Shown here: piece after piece, positions 26,921 through 37,859 of the stretch | Position numbering within the stretch: the stretch's first letter is position 1 | How the letters are laid out: each line of letters starts with the position of its first letter | Assembly (NCBI GenBank): GCA_021234155.1 | Contig: JAJEKV010000002.1 | Location: 7,598,654-7,662,653, forward strand | Source of the DNA: Isoetes taiwanensis | Taxonomy: Eukaryota; Streptophyta; Lycopodiopsida; Isoetales; Isoetaceae | Length of the DNA: 64,000 bases | Reading direction: 5' to 3' | Notes under the pieces: model-generated | Database searches by the model: none | What the model was told of the DNA's origin: nothing | What the model saw: the letters and a program-made list of their open reading frames with translations, nothing else | Program-made: the position numbers and the translations under genes

Positions 26921-27433
26921 AATATATAAGGGTACTAAATGTCTAATACAAAGAAGAAAATGGACATTGGGTTAGGTTCTCACAGGTGGGGTATCTGTAT
27001 ATAGAATATCATAAATTAAAAATGAGAAGTAGACTAGACAAGTGTGCTGTGGGGGCCTGGATTTGATGTACAGACAGCCCCAGATTTGGCCAATGGAGAT
27101 TATCAGAATTTAAAGGAGGAAAAAAAAACTAAAAAAAAAAACAAACTACACCGGTCCTGTTCCGGCATGGATCCGGCCTTTAAATCGGTTGCTTTTGGAT
27201 CCATCCTTCCGCCATGCCGGCATTTTGATGCCTGGATTTTGTTGACTATTTTGGGAATCGCGTTTTCTTCAGATTGATTGATTATTTTTCGTTTAAATTC
27301 CCTTGTTTTTTCCCTCTCCGCCGCTGCAATTTGCTTGTCAAATTGTGGGCTGTGACAAAGGATTTCTATCTGCCCTGATCATGCCCGCGCTTTGTCTTGT
27401 TCTGGTAGATTTAAGCTGTGCGAAGCTTCAGCT

Positions 27434-27478
27434 ATGGCGGGTTTGGTGCTGATTTGCGTTACAAATTGTTGGGTCTGA
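27434..27478 (+). other. Upstream ORF, 14 codons
   Basis: The frame starts ATGGCGGG and its peptide ends TNCWV. A second upstream ORF at 27550-27600 starts ATGGCGGA and its peptide ends GNCWVWF, so the two share both ATGGCGG and AATTGTTGGGT. They matter only if the leader begins upstream of them. Confidence 0.3.
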
Positions 27479-27549
27479 GTTTTGCTGTTGGGATTTCAAA
27501 TCCGGTCGGAAGTGGGTGGTCACTAGATTTGAGGATTGGAGGTGCGGCG

Positions 27550-27600
27550 ATGGCGGATTCGGGGTGTCTGGGCGGAGGAAATTGTTGGGTGTGGTTTTGA
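27550..27600 (+). other. Upstream ORF, 16 codons
   Basis: The peptide MADSGCLGGGNCWVWF terminates 75 nt before the first main ATG. Its C-terminal NCWV repeats that of the upstream ORF at 27434. It could reduce or condition translation of the MYB protein. This is inference. Confidence 0.3.
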
Positions 27601-27662
27601 TTCTGGTTCTGGTTCCGGGTGGTGGGCATTGATCGGTTTTTATCAGATTTCTTTTTCTGTGT

Positions 27663-27683
27663 ATGATGAAGACCTATGATTGA
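27663..27683 (+). other. Six-codon upstream ORF overlapping the main start
   Basis: ATGATGAAGACCTATGATTGA starts 13 nt before the first in-frame MYB ATG (27676) and stops 5 nt beyond that codon. Scanning ribosomes that initiate here would miss 27676 and could reinitiate at the in-frame ATGs at 27712 and 27715. Confidence 0.45.
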
Positions 27684-29226
27684 TCTGCAAGACGCAGAAA
27701 AGGAAACGAAAATGATGGATTCTTGTCTGCAATCGGGCGTTTCTTCTGTGTTTCAAAACGGCCAAGAATTGGGATTGAAATTTGGGAGCCAGAAACGGGG
27801 CACTGAGGAAGAAATCTGTAATCCGGAGGGAGCAGAGCACGGGAGGTGGGGATTAAATTCGACGGAAAGCAGCACTACGTACAACAGAAGCATCGAAATC
27901 CACAAAGGTTCATCTCCGGTGGAAGAATCGGACAACTCTGTGGAGAAATCGGAAGAAATCTGCCACAAGGGCTGCCCCAGGGGCCACTGGCGACCGGCCG
28001 AAGACGAGCGATTACGGCAGCTCGTCTCCATCCATGGCCCCCAGAACTGGAATCTCATCGCCGAGAAGCTCCACGGCAGATCAGGTACAAGAATTTTTCT
28101 GGGCTCTGTTCAACCCACAAAATTTTTCCCGGTCCTGTTCAACCCGGATTTTTTTCTGGGTTCTGCGTTTTGTGGATTCAAATCGGAACAAAACCCCGTT
28201 TTTGATGTGGATTTTTTCTGGGTCTTGACGGATTTTGTTTACTTTGATTTGTGCGCAGGGAAGAGCTGCAGATTGAGATGGTTTAATCAGCTCGATCCGA
28301 GAATTAACAGGAGGCCGTTCAGCGAAGAAGAGGAGGAGCGGCTTCTGGCTGCGCACAGATTGCATGGAAATAAATGGGCTTTGATTGCCAGATTGTTTCC
28401 TGGCCGGACCGATAATGCAGTGAAGAATCACTGGCATGTGGTGATGGCTAGAAAATACCGCGAGCGATCCAGAGCTTTCGGCAAGCGTAAACCGTCCCAA
28501 TCTGGTCGCAGAGAAGGGATCAAACGATGCAACAGCGGCCAAACCGTCGCCCAATCCTTAACCGCTTGGATCCAAAAATACTCCATCATTTCTTCCTCTT
28601 CCGACGATCATCCAGACCATTTCTCCCAACAAATTTCCGATCCAAATTTTGCCCCCAACCACACAAATTTGCATCTCTCCCTCCTTCCGCCCAAATCCGA
28701 GCCTCTAAACCATCCTCTCAACCCAATCCGCCCACAATTTCAAGGTATTCTTCGATCCATTCTGATTTCCGGTTCGTTTTTTGCATCAGCTTTTGATTCC
28801 CCACATCAGGATTTGATCTACCGTGCGTAGATTTTGAATTGGGTTTTTGTTTTTTGTGCAGAAAGGAGATCGTGTGCGCCAGTTTTGGCCGGATTTGAGA
28901 GTAGCTATTCAACGGTAACAGCTGAAACGGAACGGTTTAAGAATCCCCGGTCTGGATCGATTATTCTTGGCCCTGATTTGAAGCTTAAATCCGGGCAATT
29001 TGATGCGGCCACAAGGAAAGGGAGCCGTGTGTGGCTATGGAGCCCGCCGGATCAATCTAGTTTTTGTTCTGAAAATCACTCTGTTTTTAATTCTGGCTAT
29101 TCCAGAGCTTGCAGATCGGCCGAATCGTGGGCATTTTCTGGCTCTACTGTTGATCAAATTGAAGAAAATGAGCTCGAATCTGGTGTTCCGTTCATAGATT
29201 TTCTTGGCGTTGGTGTTTCCTCCTAA
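27676..29226 (+). CDS. R2R3-MYB transcription factor, subgroup-21-like
   Basis: Three exons (27676-28084, 28259-28744, 28862-29226) join in frame into 419 codons. This is a nuclear DNA-binding regulator. The protein has an acidic N-terminus, then [10 protein letters not shown] at residues 96-105. Repeat 2 has Trp at 105, 124 and 144. Repeat 3 has Phe157 in the first position, then Trp176 and Trp195, with [11 protein letters not shown] as recognition helix and MARKYRER following. The C-terminus is PFIDFLGVG (408-416). The [10 protein letters not shown] lead-in, the [11 protein letters not shown] tail and the FLGVG end are typical of subgroup 21 (the MYB52/54/56/105/117 group, linked in Arabidopsis to organ boundaries, cell walls and seed or flower traits). 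The exact role here is unknown. Intron 1 splits the Gly codon before KSCRLRW, a conserved position. Start choice is uncertain: 27676 has a weak context (C at -3), whereas 27715 (residue 14) has A at -3 and G at +4. No breaks were seen. Confidence 0.93.
28085..28258 (+). other. MYB intron 1 (phase 1, 174 bp)
   Basis: GT donor at 28085 and TTTGTGCGCAG acceptor ending at 28258. The length is a multiple of three and the frame has no stop. Retention would insert 58 residues after Gly137, inside the repeat-2 recognition helix. It contains near-tandem 28-29 bp units starting near 28092, 28121 and 28149 (T-run, CTGGG or CCCGG, then TGTTCAACCC in the first two), and a further partial unit near 28211. 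Confidence 0.9.
28745..28861 (+). other. MYB intron 2 (phase 1, 117 bp)
   Basis: Donor AAG/GTATTC and acceptor TTTTTTGTGCAG ending at 28861. The splice joins Q and E-R-R-S-C in the C-terminal half. In frame it meets a stop at 28828-28830, so retention would remove the PFIDFLGVG terminus. Confidence 0.88.
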
Positions 29227-29800
29227 AATTTGAGAACCAAGATGGAGAAACTCGAGAATCAGAGCTAAAATCTTCCGGTTTTCTCCCTACTGTACAGTGC
29301 ATCTGCAATTGGCAAAGGATTTGAATGTTGCAACGGATTTTCTGCCCGAATTGCAGAAATTTTTCTTGTCAGAGATTTTTAAACTCTTGAATATTTCACA
29401 CAGATCCTCCTCTATTTTGGGAAGAATTCTTGATGCCAGGATTTTGTTTCTCATGAGGAATATCAAGTACTCCAGAGAGATCTCTTAAAAAAATGGGCTG
29501 TGTGAAGAGATTTCCATAGCTGTAAATTTGAAAATCCATAGTTTCATTTATATTAGGCACAGAAATTCAAAAAATGAAAACCTTATCTTTCTGTGTCCGA
29601 ATCTATGTACATAATAGTGTCATAATAGCGAATCCAACTCTTGCTGTGCTACAATGCTTGTGTGTCAGGTGTTCACGTCCCCTGCATTACTATATTGTTT
29701 TGTTTCTTAACTTTTGCCATTTTTCAAAAAACAATTAAACATTTTCATGCAAGTTATACACTTCTGCATTGTTCAATTCATCTTTCAAAATAAAAAAACA
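29227..29800 (+). terminator. MYB 3' untranslated region and possible poly(A) signal
   Basis: After the TAA the sequence becomes AT-rich with no long frame. The first good AATAAA is at 29789-29794, about 560 nt past the stop, inside an A-rich stretch. Plant signals are loose, so an earlier end near 29530-29600 is also possible. CACTTCTGCATTGTT occurs near 29758 and again near 29879, a small diverged duplication. Confidence 0.35.
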
Positions 29801-30700
29801 AAAAAATACATTGCTTGTCTTCATATTTCATGAACTTTTACATTGTTTGCTTGCATATATATAACTTAAATGTTTCATGCACTTCTGCATTGTTTCTTTG
29901 CCCTCCTTAACCTTTCACCATTTGGTTTTTTATATTTTCCTCCTCATCATCATCCTCGGACTTGGCGAGGCCGTTGATCTTGTCTGCATTGCACCATCTC
30001 CCTCACACTTCTCTAAACAGATCTATCTTAGAATTCTTGGGCTCTCCATCAAATTTTATTCATATTTTCTCTGTACCATTGCCCTTTGTTTTCATTATCC
30101 CTGCTGCATCCTGTATATCGCGAGAATCGTTAGCACTGTCCCATGATTTCTTTTTCTAGCTTCCCATGCATCCCCTGTATCTTCTCTGATGCTGCTTATC
30201 ATGAGTCCTTGATATTTATTCTCTTAGGAGTGCATTAGTCATGATTTCTCGAGAACAACAATATGGCTAAGAAACAAGTTGCCAACAAAAAGAATATTAT
30301 GTTTGATCTCATTTCCACACCTACAAATTAAGAATTTGGCACTTCTCCAATTTGTGTTACTTCTAACCATGGGAACTTGTCGCTCTTGCACGTGCGCCCG
30401 GACTATGTATCAACTTTTAAATTTCATTGAAGGGTATTGGCCGCCATAGTCTATTATCATTACTAAAGACATGGTAGTTGCCTGTCAAGTGCCTTCCACT
30501 TCCAAATTTTCAGATGGCTACTCTCTAGTGGAGTCACTTGCGTATTGATAGTACTCGTTCTGCATTGAATGTTGTGTTGTTCTAGTTGCAGAGAGATTTT
30601 TTTCAGTACACAAAGATGGCCATGTATTTCTTCTTTAGTTGTACTTAGTTATTGGTCCTCACAATGCATATGTTAGTGGAAAAATATTGTTATTTATAGT
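29801..30700. other. AT-rich intergenic DNA downstream of MYB
   Basis: No gene recognised. Pyrimidine-rich stretches near 29900-30150 give two overlapping frames of 65-89 codons with no domain. Confidence 0.4.
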
Positions 30701-30889
30701 CTGAAATACATATCTAAGACACATGTCATCTATGATAAACTTGAGCAATTTAATTCTACCACTAAAAAAAGAAAGGAAAAGAAAGATACTGTCACTAACT
30801 GAAATACATATCTAAGACACGTGTCATCTACGATAAACTTGAGCAATTTAGTTCTACCACTAAAAAGAAAAAGAAAGATAGTGTCACTC
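30701..30889. repeat. Two-copy tandem repeat, 98-bp unit
   Basis: CTGAAATACATATCTAAGAC starts at 30701 and at 30799. The copies run to about 30797 and 30889 and share CATGTCATCTATGATAAAC versus CGTGTCATCTACGATAAAC, TTGAGCAATTTA, and a purine-rich end of variable length. The few differences are mostly transitions, so the duplication is fairly recent. Confidence 0.85.
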
Positions 30890-31601
30890 TTTTCTACTGA
30901 GCATTTTTTGTTTTACATTGTTGCAAACACAATGGTCTTAATGGATGCAAAGAAAATGATCTCATTCTTGTTTTATAAGACGGTGGGTTAATAAATATCA
31001 AAGTTTCGATCAGCATTTGCATGTGCAATTGTCCTCTCATTAATAGACACAATGTCATAGTGAAGCCACAAAATTGGATGAGGCCAATTTGTGCTACCAA
31101 TTGCCGTCATAGAATCTTATAATGTCGTTGTCACGTAGAGGTTAAGATTGGTTCTAGTTTGTTGACCAATAATGCTTGGGCCAAACATGAAAAAGACAAG
31201 CCAATCATTATCTTCTCTTTTAGGCCATCACTAATGAATGTCTTTGTGTGTAGCTGATTTGAAAATGTTTAACACGTGGCTCATAGCAACGTGGAGACCA
31301 AGTAAAGTGGCATTGCTTCTAGATCATTATCTTGTTGTGGTGCAATTTTAACATCTGACGTCGAGATTACTTCATTTCCACCATAATAATAACTTATGGT
31401 TTATAGTTTTTGTGAATCAGTAAGTCCAAACTTTTATATGAATTGTCTTGTTATATTTCTGATACCATTGCATATATGCATTCACTTGTTGCTCTTTCCA
31501 AAGCTTTGAAACTTTGGATGTATCTAATACTTACTCCCTTATGGCTTCCCTTCCAAGATTAATAGCACCACCAATGATTCTTAGTCCTTCAAATTTAGCA
31601 C
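30890..31601 (-). other. Unassigned DNA with a possible minus-strand retroelement primer-binding site
   Basis: On the minus strand near 31475-31464 the sequence reads TGGTATCAGAAA, matching the first ten bases of the initiator-Met primer-binding site TGGTATCAGAGC, and it is preceded by TATATGCA, a possible LTR end in CA. If real, the LTR lies to the right and gag to the left, but I could not recognise gag or the other LTR end. Confidence 0.25.
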
Positions 31602-32340
31602 TTTTTTTTTTTGAAGAACTGTATCATCAATATATTAAAAAGAAATTCAGAATACATAAAGCAAGTGAGTGGTGAAGCCGAGAATCGGCCTCAAAGCAGA
31701 CAACATACCTCGACACTCCACAACAAACTCAAAAACCTAACTCTACTACTCGCATAAACCACTCATCACCATTCATAACACCTAAGAAGTCCTGGGCCAA
31801 ATGGCAACTTCCTCATTTACTACTCCCGTGGAACACTTTAAAGCTTTGAAATAGCTTGCACTGAAGTCGAGGAATCAGAGAGGTCGGCAGTCAATCCCCG
31901 AAGATCCATACAAATCACTACTGCCTAAATCAGGGGCTACACCAACCAAGCCACGACAGATGTAGTATATTTTGTCGCCGCTAAGAGCCAAGCACCAAGA
32001 TAATAATAATTTGGCAAAGAATCGGCCGGGCAAGTCAATCTCACCTTTAAACAAGAGCTTCTAAACCTAATCCTGTGTACCCTCAAGTAAGTGAGGGGTT
32101 AAAACCGCATAATGCTCCAATACCTCATGATGAAGTGCCACAACAAGTGGCAGAGATGGCTCACACACCCTACTTAACCGAATTTCACAAGGGCATTCAC
32201 TCCCTCGATACAAATGTGCACCACCTCGGCCATTAAGCACTTAACTCCTATGGGGAAGTGAGCTCCATGTCCACGCCCAAACCGAGCCATCGAACTCTAT
32301 ATTTTTTTGCATTCCTCACCATAGGATTTCTATATTTCAC
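31602..32340 (-). mobile_element. LINE retrotransposon 3' relic
   Basis: An 11-base T run at 31602-31612 is the poly(A) tail of a minus-strand element, preceded in that strand by TTGATGATACAGTTCTTC. About 500 bp into the element the minus strand reads LHHEVLEHYAVLTPHLL. This resembles the zinc-binding segment of plant LINEs and shares EHYAV with the relic ending at 24860. Other frames are broken. The 5' limit is arbitrary. Confidence 0.5.
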
Positions 32341-34389
32341 ATCTCGCACTTAAGAAAAATTGTGAGGAATGCATGTAGTAAATAGCATCCCTTCTTCATA
32401 ACTTTCTTTGATTTATTCTCTTTGACTGCACTTCCCTCGCGGATGTGCCTCCTCAAGGAGTACCTAGATGCTTGTTTCGCAAGCCTGGGACCCCCATTGC
32501 TCTTAGAGCAGTCAAAATGGCCCATTACAAGGAGCAATATCAACCCTGTTAGCCCGGGCCCATGCTCTCACTCTGCCTCAGCTCTGAAAGCGCATTCCAT
32601 TGCCTCCATTCTCAAGAGGTACCACCCATCTTCGTGACGACTCGCAGTGGATTGGGAGCCCCGCCAGATGTGCTCAAGGCTGCCAAACTAAAAAGCATTG
32701 AGGATGAGTCTCACACTTTCCGTGAGTTGCCCGCTGTTCACCGATCCCAGCTGGGAGACTTAGGTGACTTCCGCCTACTGCCTTGCATTTCCTGCTGAAG
32801 GAACACTGGCCAAGACGTACCTGGGTCATACATCCGTGAGGTACCGGACTCAAGGAGGTTCATTTGCTCCCCTACCGGTCAGTCTCGCCTAATTAGTGCA
32901 CTTACGGGGTGTGCATGATCAGATATAGCTGGATGCTTCATTTTATATGATTAGTACGCTTTGTCAGCCAGGGCCGGACACGCTTTATCGCTTTTTCTCT
33001 CTAAACCCTTCTAAGGGGTTTTAATCCCGGGCAAGAATCCGCTTTGTCGCTTTTTGACATTATCCCACAGACCATTTTGGTCTCCGTGGACGAGAGGTAA
33101 AGCACTCTTTTCCCTTCCTTCCTTCCTTCCTGCACCGCTTTAGAGGTGTGGCTGGGAATGTTATTACTTCTAAAAGACAGGGTCTGGATTTCTCTCATTA
33201 CTTTTAGATCTTGTGGTTAGGTAATTTATACCTTGCAATTCGATACAAATCCTTTGTTCTGATCAGAAAACTTCCACCGACAAATCCTTTCCTTCTTATT
33301 TGAATGTCGTAGTATGGTGGAAAAGCTCTGTTAGCAATTGCGGTTTGCCGCTTAGTCCTTGTCTTTCTCGTGACCTTTCTCAATAAATGCAAGGCGACTT
33401 CTTTCTAAAAATTTGCTATTTCTTCTATCAGAAAGGTAAGTTTAGGTACTCTACTAAAATTATATGTAGAGATAGCCTCCTGAGGCATGAAAGGGAGCAT
33501 TGCAGAATGGGTGCTGAAAGGATCCTCAAGCTATTGGCTGATCCGCCATTGAAAGGCGAGTTTTCAGTTGCCCTCAAAGAATTTTGTTTCACATTGAGGG
33601 CTTTAAGTAGATATTTTACAAAAAGATATTTCAAAAGATTGCCAGGAATTTGGTACTATGGAGAAAATGAGCATACACCAACGACATCTAATTTATGAGA
33701 AGCATGACTTCTACCCTTTCAGGCAAAGACCTACTATCTATATAATGGAATGGAATGGAATGGAATGTAGAAAAGCTTTGCTGTAAGCGTGCTCTTGATG
33801 CATTCCATCTTACGCCAGAAGAATCAAGAGAAAATGTGCAACTCTATCATGTTCTTCAGCAAAGTTTGCAGTATATAGTGGACTTTTGCAACCAAACAAT
33901 TGCATTATGGGTCTGGATACTCCATCTTAGCCATGTATTTTACACTCCCAAATTGAAACAACATTTTCAGTGCCTCTATATTCTTTGAGAAGTTTTCATA
34001 CAAACAGGGTTGATTGACTATGGTGGTTTAGAAGAAAAGGCAAGGGACTACTCGACCACGCATATTAATATGTGGAGGAATTGCTTACCCTCGTGAATAG
34101 AAATATGTATAGCTTTGTGAAATTGCTAACAAATGTAGAGCAATATAAAATCAGTGGACTTGTAGCAGTTGAGATGAAAAACTAGGTGTTCCTTATTCCT
34201 TTCTTATTTTCTTTCAAAGTCATTAAGATAGGGCAGTGTTACATACAATTATTGGGCCCTAGGTCATATAGGACCACTAAATCTAAGGATTATAGGTTTA
34301 AGGGACACATGGCATCAATGCATAAAAGTGCCAAATGTAAAGAGAAAGCACATTTTATCAAGTGTTAGTAGCACAACCAGTTAAGTGGG
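32341..34389. other. Unassigned DNA with a few short plus-strand frames
   Basis: Frames at 33387-33698 (103 codons, with HEREHCRMGAERILKLLAD) and 33755-33988 (77 codons) lie close together and could be exons or fragments of one decayed gene, but I recognise no family. There is a CTTCC microsatellite near 33113-33131 and a TGGAA pentamer run at about 33745-33766. A related CGCTTTATCGCTTTTT / CGCTTTGTCGCTTTTT pair occurs near 32980 and 33040. Confidence 0.35.
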
Positions 34390-34783
34390 TGTTGCAAAGG
34401 AAGTACACTTAATTCACTGCTAATAGAGTTAGAGTGAAGTGATAGTGCCACTAGAGTTAAGATCTATATAAGAGATCAAGGATCCATATGGAAGGCATAA
34501 GCAAGAGAGCAAGGAAGATAGGATGTGGCTTTGTGGATCTAAGAACACTGCTTGGAGATGCAAATGAACCTGTGTGTCAAGATTGACGAACAAGATGATG
34601 ATTGAATTTGTGTTTAATTTTATTAATCAAGCTATTTAGTGCTAATTTGATATTTCCAACATTGTTATCATTTCCATAAATCCATCTTACTTGCCATGTA
34701 TGATGTACAATTTACTTAAGATTTAATGGTGTAGTTAGATCTTTCAAGCACTTGATCTAGGATTTGAGGTGCTAGGTTAAACA
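34390..34783 (+). mobile_element. Possible Ty1/copia-type LTR
   Basis: AGTTAAGTGGG followed by TGTTGC resembles the polypurine tract and LTR start of plant copia elements. TATATAAG at 34465-34472 would be the LTR TATA box, and AAACA near 34783 a possible end. No copia coding sequence was recognised upstream and no partner LTR was found. Confidence 0.3.
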
Positions 34784-37700
34784 ATTGATAAGTGTAATTT
34801 TATGATATGTGATCCAAAAAACTAATTTAACAGAGGGACTTATTCCCTTCGCTAAATGAATTGAATTTAAATGTTTTAGTCTTACGAGACCCACAGAGAC
34901 CAATCGGCCTATGGTACGAATACAAAAGTCCAAAGAAGCGCCTTGTCAAGCTCTGATTTAAAACCCCCATCCTAAAATAAGCTTTGTAAAGTTCCGGCAA
35001 TATGGGATGAAATATATATATATATACATTATGTGTTTGTTGAGGGGCATATACCTGTGGGTGCATTATCTTCATGGACCCCATGGCAAAAGCGCGATAA
35101 TTTAAAGGGGGTCGCTTTCTTCGGGGCAATCCGCATTCTTTTTACGAAGTAGGGGTTGTTTTTATGCATAATGCATGGTCTCGAAGCCCCCAGAGACCGC
35201 CGAGTCCCGCCGAAGTCTTCTCCCTGATCTTGTGTTCCTCGAGGTCGAGCTCCATCGAGGAAGCTTGTGGACGGCTCTACCGGTTTCACACCGCAAGGTA
35301 AGGTAGAGGTTGAGGTTAGTATAGAAGTTCGACATTGTAGTTAGGAATCTAAGCTCAATCGTGGATTAAATCCATTGTTACATCCCATAAATCCGCTCTA
35401 AGGACCTAATCCGCTCTAATTTAAGGGGCTGCACTCATTCTCATATAACCCATCAAGATTTGATTCTTGTTTTTAAACTCATTCCAATGTCACATGAGGA
35501 TACAATCGTATCTCAATGTTTATTTTTTGAGAAAAATGATTGCATGTGGCTATCGTTGGTGCGGAAATACTTTGGCGTACTCTATACGGTAGCATTAATG
35601 CTTTTTAAGCTTTTTTAAGTTTTTATCTTTGGTTTTTAAAATCTTAGAATACGCTAACTAATATATACAACGCTAACATAATTATCATACTAGGAGGTAG
35701 ATAGAAGAAAAAACGGAATATAGGTAAAAGGAATTATTTGAAGCAAAATTTATACCTTGGAACTGTTTTGTTCACTCGCTTCTATTTATCAATTTACGGC
35801 GCAAGATCTTCGTAAGCAATATAGAAAAGAATCGAAATAAAATTAGTTGTGTAAAGAAGAAGAATGGAAAAGTTACCTTGGTCGACCGGTTTTGATCGGG
35901 CGCGAAGAACCGCTTCCCGGGTTTGCATGGTGCAAGAAAAACCTTTTCTTCATTGAGCAAAACCAAACCTCGGGTTCTATCTCGGTGATTCAAGCGTTTC
36001 TACATGCATGCGCCATAGTTCCAAAATCTTGTTTGCTAGACTAGAAAAATCTAAATGAAAGTCATTCGGAGGCATTAAGAATGGCTTTTTTTACATTTTT
36101 GGATAACCCCGATGTGGTTGCAAACGCTGGGGAAAACGAGGGTTTTGTAAGAAGTACTTATGGTTAAAACGTTTTTAACAACACCGGTGAATACGCTTCA
36201 CCAAACCGAGCTGTGCGGTGGTTCAAGCGATAGAAGTAGATGAATTCAGGATGCACCGAAGGGCAAAAGAGTTTTGCTTCCCGGGTTTCATTTAATTTGG
36301 ATTCCTATTTCAGAAAGCAGAAGAGAGGCATTTTGTCATGAGAACACACGCGAGAAGTTGCATTTGCTTCAATGTGTTGGCTGTAACAACCTGCTAACCT
36401 CAGATTTAGCAGATAAAGAGTGTGATACTCTTGTCGATCTCAAACTTTGCATTGAATGTGCTATGCCGCCTTTAAGAAACCTCGATCCGGAACTCTAACC
36501 ATGTGGGATCGAGAATCTCCAAGTACTACGTGAAAGCGTGATTTAAAGGTATATAACTCTTACTCTAGCGACAATTCTTTTCTTGTATTTTTAGTTGTGG
36601 TATTAATCCTCCATATTGCTTTTATTAAAATTTTAGTGAACTTGAAGGAGAAGGTTCAAGACAAGTCGCCCTGATGCAACTGGGGCTTGCAAGGCCCGAG
36701 AAGTAGCAAAGCAGAGCAAACAGATCGATAGAAAAAGTGAGGAGCAAGCTTGTGGCAATCAATGCATGATGAATTTAACAATTTGGCGCGACACGAGGGA
36801 TGGTAACCAAGTTCAAGATCTATTAAGCATGAATGGGCCAGTTGAATATGGGACAGCAGTTGAAGATATGTGGTACAACTTTTTGCCTCAAGATTGCAAA
36901 CAAAGCCCATTTGGATAAATATTTTGCTAGACAAGATTAGAACCATGATGATGAAAAAAACTTAGCCAGGTCTCAAGACTTTTGATTTCTGATTTTGCTC
37001 CAAAGGTTTTCTAGGTTTTCTATTCCCTTAACTACCTCCTAATTATTTGCTACAATGATGAACGTAAAGTTTGTGTTGAAGCAAATAAGAAACAAGTTCA
37101 AGGGTTGGCCGGAGGGTGAGCTTCGTAAATGGTCAATGGGGAATGGCACATCATTCCTAATTTTACATCCTTATGTTGAAAAACTTCAGCAACCTTTACC
37201 GTGATCCTCATCACTTGTGACATTTGTTCATATGGGTCCTGAAACTTTTCACCAAGTGGTAAACTTTTTCCCTCCCGGTCAGCGGTGATGTATCAAATTT
37301 GATTTCTCTCTTCTTTCTTCCCTGCCTTCTTCGTGACATGATTAAATGTGGCGAAGGTGTGATATTATGCTTCAAATATGGCGATATCATCACCTCCCAA
37401 GCCCTTGTTAAAAAGTATGAGAAAAGTCGCAAAAAACTTGGTCGGCCATCCAAGTTCTCCACACTGGAAGCGAAACAACAGTCATTGTTTACCTTTTTAC
37501 CACGAGGTCTGACTATTCCCTAAATGGTCCAGAGGATTGATTTGCAAAGAATGGTGGGACATGAATTAAGCATAATATTTTCTTTCCCTAGGAGAAGGAT
37601 GCGCGGTGCTAGCGACATTTGGTATTTGGATTCCATTGGCAAGTATGCGGGGTGCAAACTCAATAATCAAAGCTTGAGATTTCAACAAATATTAATCAGC

Positions 37701-37850
37701 TCTGGAGACCATTGTACCATTGTATTTATGTAGATGGAGCTAATAGAATGTTATAGGATGTTAATATGGATTAACATTTAATAGGAAGTTACTGGATGTT
37801 ATTAATATTTTAATTTAGGCAGCCGTAGTTATTTACAGACAGATTATTGC
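34784..37850. other. Unassigned degenerate DNA
   Basis: An AT dinucleotide run lies near 35011-35026. A frame at 36274-36498 lacks an ATG but contains CVGCNN and LCIECA, a C-x2-C ... C-x2-C arrangement that could be part of a zinc-binding fold or chance. Overlapping opposite-strand frames at 37211-37523 are not recognised. No promoter or RNA gene is defensible. Confidence 0.35.
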
Positions 37851-37859
37851 AGCGGACAA

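Larger units (their letters stand above)
26921..27675 (+). promoter_or_regulatory. Putative core promoter and 5' leader of the MYB gene
   Basis: TATATAA at 26923-26929 is a plausible TATA box. If it is used, the leader would be about 700 nt. The region holds an A-rich run (about 27118-27142) and two nested inverted repeats: CCGGCATGG at 27162-27170 with CCATGCCGG at 27212-27220, and ATGGATCC at 27167-27174 with GGATCCAT at 27197-27204. The two would compete with each other. Several short upstream ORFs start at 27434, 27550 and 27663. The last overlaps the first main ATG. The transcription start is not visible from sequence, and a shorter leader from another start is possible. Confidence 0.35.

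Noticed and set aside
27418-27600. 60-codon frame upstream of MYB
   Set aside because: It opens with GTG, not ATG, in eukaryotic DNA. The shorter ATG frames inside it are listed as upstream ORFs instead.
27676-28830. Unspliced 384-codon reading of the MYB gene
   Set aside because: It reads through intron 1, interrupting repeat 2, and stops in intron 2. Splicing restores the conserved MYB repeat 2 and the PFIDFLGVG terminus.
33745-33766. GGAAT satellite
   Set aside because: Only about four units. It is a short microsatellite, not a satellite array.
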